Shown: one piece after another, positions 8,158 to 15,525 of the stretch
How positions within the stretch are numbered: the first letter of the stretch is position 1
Layout of the letters: every line of letters starts with the position of its first letter
Assembly (NCBI RefSeq): GCF_017483025.1
Contig: NZ_JAFUMA010000066.1
Location: 1-64,000, forward strand
Direction: 5' to 3'
From: Anaerotignum sp.
GTDB lineage: Bacteria > Bacillota > Clostridia > Lachnospirales > Anaerotignaceae
Length of the DNA: 64,000 nucleotides
Position numbers and translations under genes: made by a program
The notes under the pieces: model-generated
What the model was told of the DNA's origin: nothing
What the model saw: the letters and a program-made list of their open reading frames with translations, nothing else
Databases searched by the model: none

Positions 8158-8952
8158 TTATTCAGCGCTGATGTATTTGTCGATGATAGCCTGAACTGTG
8201 CCGTCAGCGATCAGTTCCTGCAGAGCGCCGTTTACCTGTGCTGTCAGTTCGCTGTCTTTTGCGAAGCAGATAGCGTAATCTTCTTCAGCGTATGCTGTTT
8301 CCAGAATTTTCAGGCCTTCGTTAGCTGCTACGAATTCTTTTGCGGGTTCGTTATCGATTACTACGCAGTCAACTTTATCCTGTGTCAGAGCCAGAACTGC
8401 GTCAGCGCCTTTGTTGAAGCGTTCTACTTTAGCCAGGCCAGCATCTTCCAGATCCCATGTTGTGTACAGGTCACCTGTTGTACCTGTCTGAACACCGATC
8501 ATGTGAGAAGCGCCTTCCGCGAACAGATCATCAACGGATGTAATAGCGGAATCTTCTTTTACGATAACAACCTGAACGCCTTTTGCGTAGGAATCAGAGA
8601 AGTCTACGGACTGCATACGTTCTTCTGTTACTGTCATACCAGCCATACCCATGCTTACTTTGCCGCTTGTTACAGCAGGGATGATTGCGTCGAATTCCAT
8701 ATCTTCGATTGCGAAATCCATACCCAGTTTGTCTGCGATTGCTTTTGCGATTTCAGCGTCGATACCAACGATTTCTTCGCCTTCGTAGTATTCGTAAGGA
8801 GGGAATGCTGCGTTAGTCGCCATTACCAGTGTGTTTTCTGTGCCAGCTGCTTCTTCTGCAGGTGCTTCTTCAGAGCCGCCGCAGCCAACCAGAGATGTCA
8901 TCATTGCGAATACCATTGTTGTAGCCAAAAGGCCTTTCATAAATTTTTTCAT
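8158..8952 (-). CDS. Amino-acid ABC transporter substrate-binding lipoprotein
   Basis: The start is the ATG at 8952 behind GGGAGGAAG. The 264-residue product begins with a lipoprotein signal peptide (lipobox LVGC, then GGSEE and an Ala/Glu linker). The SBP family-3 fold follows: NAAFPPYEY, GIDAEIAKAIADKLG, SGKVSMGMAGMTVTEER, DFSDSYAKG, GVQTGTTGD. This fits Glu/Gln/His/Arg-type receptors; the exact ligand is not predictable here. First gene of the three-gene importer, with a strong promoter upstream. Confidence 0.93.
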   Translation of the reverse strand: MKKFMKGLLATTMVFAMMTSLVGCGGSEEAPAEEAAGTENTLVMATNAAFPPYEYYEGEEIVGIDAEIAKAIADKLGMDFAIEDMEFDAIIPAVTSGKVSMGMAGMTVTEERMQSVDFSDSYAKGVQVVIVKEDSAITSVDDLFAEGASHMIGVQTGTTGDLYTTWDLEDAGLAKVERFNKGADAVLALTQDKVDCVVIDNEPAKEFVAANEGLKILETAYAEEDYAICFAKDSELTAQVNGALQELIADGTVQAIIDKYISAE

Positions 8953-9007
8953 TATAATCTTCCTCCCAAATTTTAATACACTATATACGTGCGTTATTAT
9001 CATATGC

Positions 9008-9036
9008 ATTATACTCGCAAAATGCATAAAATACAA
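9008..9036 (-). promoter_or_regulatory. Promoter of the amino-acid ABC operon
   Basis: On the minus strand TTGTAT (9031-9036) and TATAAT (9008-9013) are spaced by 17 bp, about 60 bp before the binding-protein start. Confidence 0.7.
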
Positions 9037-9111
9037 TAACCAAAATGAACTATAAATCCCGTTTTTGTCAGACTTTTTTCAGGAAAAATATCTATAAAAC
9101 CCAAGTTTACC

Positions 9112-9146
9112 ATAAAAAAACGGCCCATTTTCTATGAGCCGCTTTT
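9112..9146 (-). terminator. Terminator of the CLC gene
   Basis: On the minus strand an 8-bp stem with one mismatch (CGGCtCAT against ATGgGCCG) is followed by a run of T. It lies about 120 bp after the CLC stop. Confidence 0.65.
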
Positions 9147-9176
9147 GTATCCGGAAAATTGCATTGCATAAAATCA

Positions 9177-9197
9177 TGCATAAAATAATTTTATGCA
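9177..9197. repeat. 21-bp palindrome TGCATAAAAT-A-ATTTTATGCA
   Basis: A perfect 10-bp inverted repeat around one A. A further copy of the half-site lies just beside it (9165-9174) and another near 9022-9031. It could be an operator or a structured 3' end of the CLC transcript. Confidence 0.5.
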
Positions 9198-9264
9198 CAA
9201 AATCGATTCAATGTGCTTTATATATGCACATCCTTCCTGCCACCTCAGACATCGATCCCTGCTT

Positions 9265-10539
9265 TTAATGCACGTTTTTATTGATGAATTCCGGCTGTAC
9301 CTTGGAATACATGATCTTCTGTTCCGAATAGAGACCATAATAACCGGACAGCATGTAGCTGATACCGCAGCAGAGGGCATAATAGCCTGTGCCCTTGAAG
9401 CCGAAAAGCTCGATGCAGAGGATGATGGATGCCAGAGGGCAGTTGGTCACGCCACAGAAAACCGCCGCCATGCCCAGGGATGCCGCAAAGGTGGCAGGCA
9501 GCCCCAGCAAAGGCCCTGCGATACAGCCAAAGGTGGCCCCGATAAAGAAGGAAGGCACGATTTCACCGCCCTTGAAGCCTGCACCCAGGGTCAATGACGT
9601 AAACAAAATTTTCAGCAGGAAGGCCTCCGCCTTGGCGTCCCCATTCAGGGCTTTGATGATAATATCCATCCCTGCGCCGTTGTAATCCCTGCAGCCTACC
9701 AGATAGGTCAGTGCGATAATGATGCAGCCGCCGACAAAAACACGAACCATGGGATTTTTGATACGTTCCCGATAGGCATGCCCTGTATGCTCCATAACAA
9801 CACAGAAGAGGATACTCAACAGGGCGCAGAGGATGCCCAGCAGCCCTACGCTCCAGCCGGTTTCCATGGCGATCTTCGTAGGAATATCCGCCACAGTGAA
9901 GGCAGTTGGCGCAATGCCCATTGCCTGAGACATACTGGATGCCACCAGCGCCGCAACTGTACAGGGCACGATGGCAGAATAATGCATGACACCAACGGTG
10001 ATGACTTCCATAGCAAAGACCACAGAGGTCAGAGGTGTACCAAACAAAGCAGAAAAGCCCGCCGCCATACCACACATGGTCATGATGCGCTCCTCTTTTT
10101 CATCCAGCTCCATGGTGCGCCCGAAGCTGGAAGCAATGCTGCCGCCCAGCTGCAGCGCCGCCCCTTCCCTGCCGGCAGAACCGCCCAAGAGATGGGTCAC
10201 AACGGTGCTGAAAAAAATCAGCGGTGCCGTCTTGATGGTAACTGCTTCATTGGAACGGACAGCAACAAGGATAAAATTCGTTCCTCTATCCTTTTCCATG
10301 CCCGCCAGGCGATAGGCCAGCACGATGGCAAGGCCACCCAAAGGCAGCAGCCAGATCAGCATAGGATGTTCCGTGCGGAATTCCGTTGCCCATTCCAGCA
10401 TCAGATGGAAAGCAACACCCACCAGACCAACCACGAAGCCAATGCAAAGCCCGGCACACATCCAGGAAGCAAAATGAAGAAGATTGTCCTCACTTCTATT
10501 AAATTTATCTTCATATTTTCTGTAAAATCTTTTTATCAT
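9265..10539 (-). CDS. CLC-type anion channel/antiporter
   Basis: The ATG at 10539 has GGGAGG before it and is preferred over the longer frame to 10620. The 424-residue protein has about ten hydrophobic helices. CLC motifs are GGSAGREGAALQLGG (the gating-Glu region) and GAGFKGGEIVPSFFIGATFG. At the first ion-binding loop the canonical GSGIP is replaced by RGTNFIL, so the usual pore Ser is missing. That type of change is known from CLC-F fluoride exporters and from some bacterial CLCs of unknown selectivity. A fluoride riboswitch is not visible in the leader. Transcribed alone from its own promoter. Confidence 0.87.
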   Translation of the reverse strand: MIKRFYRKYEDKFNRSEDNLLHFASWMCAGLCIGFVVGLVGVAFHLMLEWATEFRTEHPMLIWLLPLGGLAIVLAYRLAGMEKDRGTNFILVAVRSNEAVTIKTAPLIFFSTVVTHLLGGSAGREGAALQLGGSIASSFGRTMELDEKEERIMTMCGMAAGFSALFGTPLTSVVFAMEVITVGVMHYSAIVPCTVAALVASSMSQAMGIAPTAFTVADIPTKIAMETGWSVGLLGILCALLSILFCVVMEHTGHAYRERIKNPMVRVFVGGCIIIALTYLVGCRDYNGAGMDIIIKALNGDAKAEAFLLKILFTSLTLGAGFKGGEIVPSFFIGATFGCIAGPLLGLPATFAASLGMAAVFCGVTNCPLASIILCIELFGFKGTGYYALCCGISYMLSGYYGLYSEQKIMYSKVQPEFINKNVH

Positions 10540-10577
10540 AAAGGGCGCTCCCTCCCTGTGCTTACATTTTCTACAGT

Positions 10578-10606
10578 AGTATACACCCCGAAAAACGCAT
10601 TCGCAA
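10578..10606 (-). promoter_or_regulatory. Promoter of the CLC gene
   Basis: Minus-strand TTGCGA (10601-10606) and TATACT (10578-10583) with exactly 17 bp between them. Confidence 0.7.
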
Positions 10607-10619
10607 CCATTTTTCAACA

Positions 10620-10654
10620 TAAAAAGTGCCTGATATTTCGGATATCAGACACTT
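10620..10654 (-). terminator. Terminator of the regulator-kinase-DUF6440 operon
   Basis: AAGTGTCTGATAT-CCGAA-ATATCAGGCACTT on the minus strand, followed by T-rich sequence. It starts 5 bp after the DUF6440 stop. Confidence 0.82.
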
Positions 10655-10659
10655 ATTTT

Positions 10660-10860
10660 TTACAGTTTATATGGATCATGGAGCAGAGGCTTGCCATCCT
10701 TATCAATCAGCGGGGTCATGCCTCCGGCATACCCGCTGGCATGGAACAGATACTGAACGCCTGTTTCCTTATCCACCCAAATTTCTGTTACATTAGATAC
10801 GCCTTGGACATAAATTTTTTCGAATCTGTCCTCTACTTTATCGCCCATATATTTTGCCAT
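10660..10860 (-). CDS. DUF6440 family small protein
   Basis: 66 residues, soluble. RFEKIYVQGVSN, WVDKETGVQYLF and GYAGGMTPLIDKDGKPL match the short DUF6440 family as I remember it. It starts 3 bp after the histidine-kinase stop, so it is the third gene of the regulator-kinase operon. Its function is unknown; the position suggests a link to the signal or output of that two-component system. Confidence 0.75.
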   Translation of the reverse strand: MAKYMGDKVEDRFEKIYVQGVSNVTEIWVDKETGVQYLFHASGYAGGMTPLIDKDGKPLLHDPYKL

Positions 10861-10863
10861 AGC

Positions 10864-13098
10864 TTATTCCCCCTCTTTTTCTTCCATTTCTTCTTCCTCC
10901 GGCCAAAGCGGGATGCTGACGATAGCCTTGAACAGATCGCCGTCCACCTGGATACCAAAGGTACCATCCTGAATTTCCGCCAGGCTCTGGGTGATGGAAA
11001 GGCCCAGGCCCGAGCCCTCCGTCGTTCTGGCTTCATCCCCCCGGACAAAACGCTCCGTCAGTCTTGTTTCATCAAAATCGATAGGTGCTGCTGAGATATT
11101 TTTCATCACCAGCACGCCATAGCCGTCCAACTTGAAAATATCCACATAAACGCGGGAATGGGGCATGGAATATTTGATAGCATTAGAAAGAATATTCTCC
11201 AGGATGCGCCACATATGCCCGCCATCGGCATCGATGAAAACAGGCTCGCTGCTGCTGAGCTTGACCGTCAGCCCTGCCGCTTCCATCTTATCTTCCATTT
11301 CGCCCATGGCCTGCAGCAGCAGCTGCTTATAATCCACCCGCATCTTTGTCACGGTCAGGTTGCCGCTGGAAGCCTTGCTAGCCTCGATCAAGTCTTCAAT
11401 GAGCTGCTTCAGGCGGTAGGATTTTTCATGGAGGATATCCACATAACCCTCGGCTCTTTCGTTTTCCAGATCCTCTTTTTCCAGCAGATCCACATAAGAA
11501 ATGATGGAGGTCAGAGGTGTTTTCAGGTCATGGGAAACGTTGGTGATCAGTTCTGCCTTCATCCTCTCTCCTTTGACCGCATCATCCACGGCATTTTTGA
11601 AGCCCTCCTGAATATTCGCCACATCCTCCGCGAAATTCAGGAAGGACGGGGAGATTTTATTCAAGTCCAGGGGATAGGAGAAATTCCCCTTGGAGCTTTC
11701 CTTGGCAGAGACCATGATCTCTTTCAGGGAACGCAGGGCACGGATAAACCAATACATACACAAAACATTGAACAAGACCAGGAAGATGCCCGCCAGCATG
11801 GCAAATTCCACATAGCCATAATAGGGTGCCATAACCGCCACGCCCATGATGGCGCAGTTTCCCAGGCCATAGCAGAGCATGACGATGACCATCCAGCCGC
11901 GGAAAGTCTTGCCTGTGAAAAGCTCACTCATCCTGCGGATGGATGCGGAGATCCATGTATTGCGGAAAAAACTCTTATCCTTGATCTGTCTGGATACGGA
12001 AAGGAGATAACTAAGCCCGACGCCAACAGCCGCCAAATAGAGCGCACCTAACATCGTTGCGAAAACATAGCTCCAGAAAGCAACTGTCCCCTGCATGACG
12101 GTCTCCATCAGAGCCGACGCCGCAAGAAAGGCTGCCACGAAAAACAGAAACACCAGCAGAAAATGGACTTCATTATAAATGCGGTCTGCCATAGTCAGCT
12201 GCACTTTGCCATAGCGTTCCTTCTGCCCCGTTACCCGCATCAAGTGGACAAGGCAGACCAGAAGCCCCAGCAAAGAAACAGCAAAGACGCCGAATAAAAT
12301 GGGAAGGCTCTGCTTCGCATAGCTGAAATCCTGCCACATATCATAAAAGGCATCCCCCGGCAGCAGAGGGTCACGGATAGCACCAAAAAACTTATAATTG
12401 CTCTGCTCCAAAATAGGATTGTCATAAGCATCAAAATAGTAAGGATTTTTTCCCAAATAGTCGCTGCTGAAGCCCGCAGAAAGCACCAGGGTACGTTCTG
12501 CTTCGCCGATCTCACTTTTGGAAGCATTACCGCCCATGATATTCCCATTTTCGTCCTCTACATAATAAAGGAAGTTTTTCATTCCCTCCAGATAACGAAC
12601 ACAATTTTTATATTCATCCAGCTGTCGCTGAAGGTACATCTGATAATAGGAAGGCAACCGACTTTCCACCAGCCCCTCATATTCCGCCAGATTTTCCTGC
12701 AGGCTGTCGGGGATGCTGCCATAAATATTCAGTCCATCATAGGTATCATTGATCTCCGTATTGCCAGTGATGACTCCATCCACAATGCCGTAATACCGCT
12801 TGAAGCCGCTGATGAGTTTGTCCCTGTCCACGACTTCCCCGGCTGCAATACGTTCTTCGCTGCGATAATAGATATCCGCCTGGACAGCCTGATCCAAAGT
12901 CTCACCGAAAAATTCATGGAACTCCTGGGTATCATAGACCGTATCAGCATTGATGACATCTCTGCTCCAGTCCTTGAAGATATTCGTAGCCACCACGCCG
13001 CAGAAAAAAATGGAAATGGCACAGACGAAGAAAAGAAGTGTCCCGATGACCTTCCATTTCATTTGAAATGCTTTAGATTTTTTCGATTTTATAGCCAA
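10864..13098 (-). CDS. Multi-pass sensor histidine kinase
   Basis: 744 residues. TM1 lies at about 14-38. A ~230-residue extracellular domain follows (to about 265), with no named sensor fold that I recognise. Then come about five further membrane helices (275-460), a short HAMP-like linker, a HisKA dimerisation domain with NVSHDLKTP (phospho-His H523), and a HATPase domain (ENILSNAIKYS, GSGLGLSITQSLAE). The catalytic part resembles VanS/PhoR-type kinases. It overlaps the upstream regulator by 26 bp and surely pairs with it. The combination of a large exo-domain with a six-helix membrane unit is unusual. Confidence 0.88.
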   Translation of the reverse strand: MAIKSKKSKAFQMKWKVIGTLLFFVCAISIFFCGVVATNIFKDWSRDVINADTVYDTQEFHEFFGETLDQAVQADIYYRSEERIAAGEVVDRDKLISGFKRYYGIVDGVITGNTEINDTYDGLNIYGSIPDSLQENLAEYEGLVESRLPSYYQMYLQRQLDEYKNCVRYLEGMKNFLYYVEDENGNIMGGNASKSEIGEAERTLVLSAGFSSDYLGKNPYYFDAYDNPILEQSNYKFFGAIRDPLLPGDAFYDMWQDFSYAKQSLPILFGVFAVSLLGLLVCLVHLMRVTGQKERYGKVQLTMADRIYNEVHFLLVFLFFVAAFLAASALMETVMQGTVAFWSYVFATMLGALYLAAVGVGLSYLLSVSRQIKDKSFFRNTWISASIRRMSELFTGKTFRGWMVIVMLCYGLGNCAIMGVAVMAPYYGYVEFAMLAGIFLVLFNVLCMYWFIRALRSLKEIMVSAKESSKGNFSYPLDLNKISPSFLNFAEDVANIQEGFKNAVDDAVKGERMKAELITNVSHDLKTPLTSIISYVDLLEKEDLENERAEGYVDILHEKSYRLKQLIEDLIEASKASSGNLTVTKMRVDYKQLLLQAMGEMEDKMEAAGLTVKLSSSEPVFIDADGGHMWRILENILSNAIKYSMPHSRVYVDIFKLDGYGVLVMKNISAAPIDFDETRLTERFVRGDEARTTEGSGLGLSITQSLAEIQDGTFGIQVDGDLFKAIVSIPLWPEEEEMEEKEGE

Positions 13099-13768
13099 TC
13101 CCCCACACCACCTTCAGATATCTTGGTTCCTTTGGATTGATCTCGATCTTTTCACGGATACGTCGAATATGTACGGAAACAGTATTTTCCGGAGCAAAGG
13201 AGGTCTCGTTCCATACCTTTTCATAAATTTCATCGATAGAAAAGACCTTGCCCGCATTTTCCATCAAAAGCTGCAGAATGCCGTATTCCGTGGCGGTCAT
13301 TTTGACAGGCTCGCCCTCTACCCTCACCTGCTTGGCGTCTTTATCCAGCTCAATGCCGCCGATACGGATGATATTATTTTTTTCTGCGATGCTGCCCAGA
13401 GCCGTATAACGGCGCATGTGGCTTTTCACACGAGCCATCAGCTCCAGCGGATTGAAGGGCTTGGTGATATAATCATCGGCGCCGAAATTCAGCCCCAGGA
13501 TCTTGTCCGTATCCTCCGATTTGGCAGAAAGGATGATGATGGGGATATTCAGATTTTCCCTGATCTTCACCGTTGCCTGCAGCCCATCCAGTTCCGGCAT
13601 CATGATATCCAGCAGGATCAGATGCACCTCGTTTTCCTCCAATGCCTGCAGGGCTTCCAGACCGTTGTAGGCCTTAATAACGTTGTAGTCCTCCTGCTTC
13701 AGATAAATTTCAATGGCATCCACGATGCTCTTATCATCATCACAAACCAGTATATTGAACTGTTCCAT
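13073..13768 (-). CDS. OmpR/VanR-family response regulator
   Basis: 231 residues. Receiver domain: acidic pocket CDDDK, phospho-acceptor D54 in LILLDIMMPELDG, and Lys in DDYITKPF. A winged-helix C-terminal domain (MTATEYGILQLLMENAG, TVSVHIRRIREKIE) binds DNA. It is the first gene of a three-gene operon with the kinase and the DUF6440 protein. Target genes cannot be told; the CLC and MATE transporters are neighbours but have separate promoters. Confidence 0.93.
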   Translation of the reverse strand: MEQFNILVCDDDKSIVDAIEIYLKQEDYNVIKAYNGLEALQALEENEVHLILLDIMMPELDGLQATVKIRENLNIPIIILSAKSEDTDKILGLNFGADDYITKPFNPLELMARVKSHMRRYTALGSIAEKNNIIRIGGIELDKDAKQVRVEGEPVKMTATEYGILQLLMENAGKVFSIDEIYEKVWNETSFAPENTVSVHIRRIREKIEINPKEPRYLKVVWGIGYKIEKI

Positions 13769-13918
13769 GTTGTTTGCCCCCTTTTTTCATCACATTACTT
13801 CCTGATTATATCATATCATTGTTTGATTACAAAAAAACACTTTTTTCCTTACGATTTTCTTAAGGATTTCCGTAAAACACCTTTTTTGAATGTATTTAAA
13901 AAAATACAAAGAAATATG

Positions 13919-13947
13919 TTGACAAAAAAAGCATTCTGCTATATACT
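13919..13947 (+). promoter_or_regulatory. Promoter of tRNA-Lys
   Basis: TTGACA (13919-13924), 17 bp, TATACT (13942-13947). This is near consensus, 12 bp before the mature tRNA. Confidence 0.85.
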
Positions 13948-13959
13948 AGTCTTCGTTGC

Positions 13960-14032
13960 GGGTCATTAGCTCAGTCGGTAGAGCACTGGACTTTTAATCC
14001 AGGTGTCCCGGGTTCGAGTCCCGGATGACTCA
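13960..14032 (+). tRNA. tRNA-Lys (anticodon TTT)
   Basis: The 73-nt cloverleaf has acceptor stem GGGTCAT/ATGACTC, D-loop AGCTCAGTCGGTAGAGC, anticodon loop CTTTTAA (anticodon TTT), T-arm CCGGGTTCGAGTCCCGG and discriminator A. CCA is not encoded and must be added afterwards. It stands alone with its own promoter and terminator. Confidence 0.96.
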
Positions 14033-14040
14033 CTTTCAAG

Positions 14041-14073
14041 CCCAAGGTATTTTGCCTTGGGTTTCTTTTTTTC
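14041..14073 (+). terminator. Terminator of tRNA-Lys
   Basis: CCCAAGG-TATTTTG-CCTTGGG followed by TTTCTTTTTTT, 8 bp after the tRNA. Confidence 0.85.
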
Positions 14074-14108
14074 TACAAAAGAAATGTTCATCGAAAGTTG
14101 GTGTTTTT

Positions 14109-15452
14109 ATGGCAAAAGATATGACCATTGGCTCTCCTGCCAAGCAAATTTTATATTTCTCCGTTCCCCTGCTCATCGGGAACCTGTTCCAGCAATTTTA
14201 TAATATGGCAGACGCCTTCATCGTGGGGCGCACCCTGGGCAGCAACGCTCTGGCAGCCGTTGGCTGCACCGGCGGCCTCTCCTTCCTGATCCTGGGCTTT
14301 GCCACAGGGGCCACCTCCGGCATGTCCATCGTGACAGCCCAACGCTTTGGGGCCCAGGATGAAGAAGGAGTGAAGCGCAGCTTTGCCGTTTCCTGCCTCA
14401 TCAGCATCATCCTCACCGTTCTGCTGACTGTGGTGGGCGTTCTGGCGACCCGCCCCCTGCTGACACTGCTGCGTACCCCTGCGGAAATTTACGAAGATGC
14501 CTATCGGTATTTTATTTTCATTGTCGGCGGCACAGTCGCCGCCATGCTGTTCAATCTGATGAGCAACGTCATGCGTGCCGTTGGGGACAGCCTCAGCCCC
14601 CTGATCTTCCTGATCATCGCCTGCGTCCTGAATATCATGCTGGACTATGCCTTCATCCTTGGCATCGGCATGGGCACAGAAGGGGCAGGCATCGCCACCG
14701 TCGTGGCACAGCTCCTTTCCGGCATCCTCTGTGTCCTTTATATCAAATGGAAGGTGCCCGTCCTGCGCATCGGTGTCCGCCATTTCAAATGCACCGCAGA
14801 GGACTGGAAGCTGCATTTCCGACTGGGGCTGCCCATGGGGTTCCAATCCTCCATCATTGCCCTGGGCACTATCGTCATTCAGTTTGCCCTGAATACCCTG
14901 GGCACCACGGAAATCGCCGCCTATACGGCTGCCCTGAAACTGGATAACCTGGGCGTTCTGCCCCTGATGAGCTTCGGCATCGCCATGGCGACTTACGTAG
15001 GCCAGAACCATGGAGCAAACAAACCCCACCGCATCCGACAGGGCATCTTTCAATGCAGTATGATCTCCATTGCCTTTGCCATTCTCATCGGCATCATCGA
15101 TGTCTGCTTCGGTGACAGCCTTTCCGCCCTTTTCCTGGCGGGGAATGACATGGCCATTGCCCTTTCCCATGAATTCCTGATCATTAATGGGGTCTGCTAC
15201 CCCATACTGGCGCTCTTGTTCGTCTTCCGCTATTCCCTGCAGGGGCTGGGACACAGCTTCGTGCCCACGGTGGCAGGCATTGCGGAGCTGGTGATGCGCA
15301 GCATCTGCGCCATTGCCCTTACCTCCGTTATCGGCTATACGGGTACCTGCATCGCTAACCCTCTGGCCTGGATCGGTTCCCTGACGCCCCTTTCCCTGGC
15401 GCTGATCCCCATTTTACGGAAAATGCCGAAAAAAAGCCCTTCGGAAACATGA
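14109..15452 (+). CDS. MATE family multidrug/cation antiporter
   Basis: A start at 14109 gives a normal 447-residue MATE protein; earlier in-frame codons fall within the tRNA terminator. Twelve hydrophobic helices are apparent in two halves. The N-terminal pattern SPAKQILYFSVPLLIGNLFQQFYNM-ADAFIVGR is the MATE signature of the NorM/DinF-like subgroup of Firmicutes. The ribosome site is weak (GAAAGTTGGTG). No separate promoter is obvious between the tRNA terminator and the gene, so expression may depend on read-through. Substrate not predictable. Confidence 0.9.
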   Translation: MAKDMTIGSPAKQILYFSVPLLIGNLFQQFYNMADAFIVGRTLGSNALAAVGCTGGLSFLILGFATGATSGMSIVTAQRFGAQDEEGVKRSFAVSCLISIILTVLLTVVGVLATRPLLTLLRTPAEIYEDAYRYFIFIVGGTVAAMLFNLMSNVMRAVGDSLSPLIFLIIACVLNIMLDYAFILGIGMGTEGAGIATVVAQLLSGILCVLYIKWKVPVLRIGVRHFKCTAEDWKLHFRLGLPMGFQSSIIALGTIVIQFALNTLGTTEIAAYTAALKLDNLGVLPLMSFGIAMATYVGQNHGANKPHRIRQGIFQCSMISIAFAILIGIIDVCFGDSLSALFLAGNDMAIALSHEFLIINGVCYPILALLFVFRYSLQGLGHSFVPTVAGIAELVMRSICAIALTSVIGYTGTCIANPLAWIGSLTPLSLALIPILRKMPKKSPSET

Positions 15453-15464
15453 AAAGCATAAGAA

Positions 15465-15525
15465 AAGCCTGAACCACTGGAGGAGTCCGATAAGGATCTC
15501 CTCCGACAGTTCAGGCCTTTTTTTA
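15465..15525. terminator. Long bidirectional terminator hairpin
   Basis: GCCTGAAC (15467-15474) pairs with GTTCAGGC (15509-15516), and inside it GGAGGAG pairs with CTCCTCC. A T-run follows on the plus strand, and an A/T-rich edge on the other side allows minus-strand use. It separates the MATE gene from the convergent hydrogenase gene. Confidence 0.8.

Larger units (their letters stand above)
8953..9264. other. Intergenic region: promoter, terminator and palindrome
   Basis: This 312-bp gap holds the promoter of the amino-acid importer (9008-9036), the terminator of the CLC gene (9112-9146) and a 21-bp palindrome (9177-9197). The TGCATAAAAT word of the palindrome recurs near the promoter and at about 9165-9174. 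No coding frame is apparent. Confidence 0.6.
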
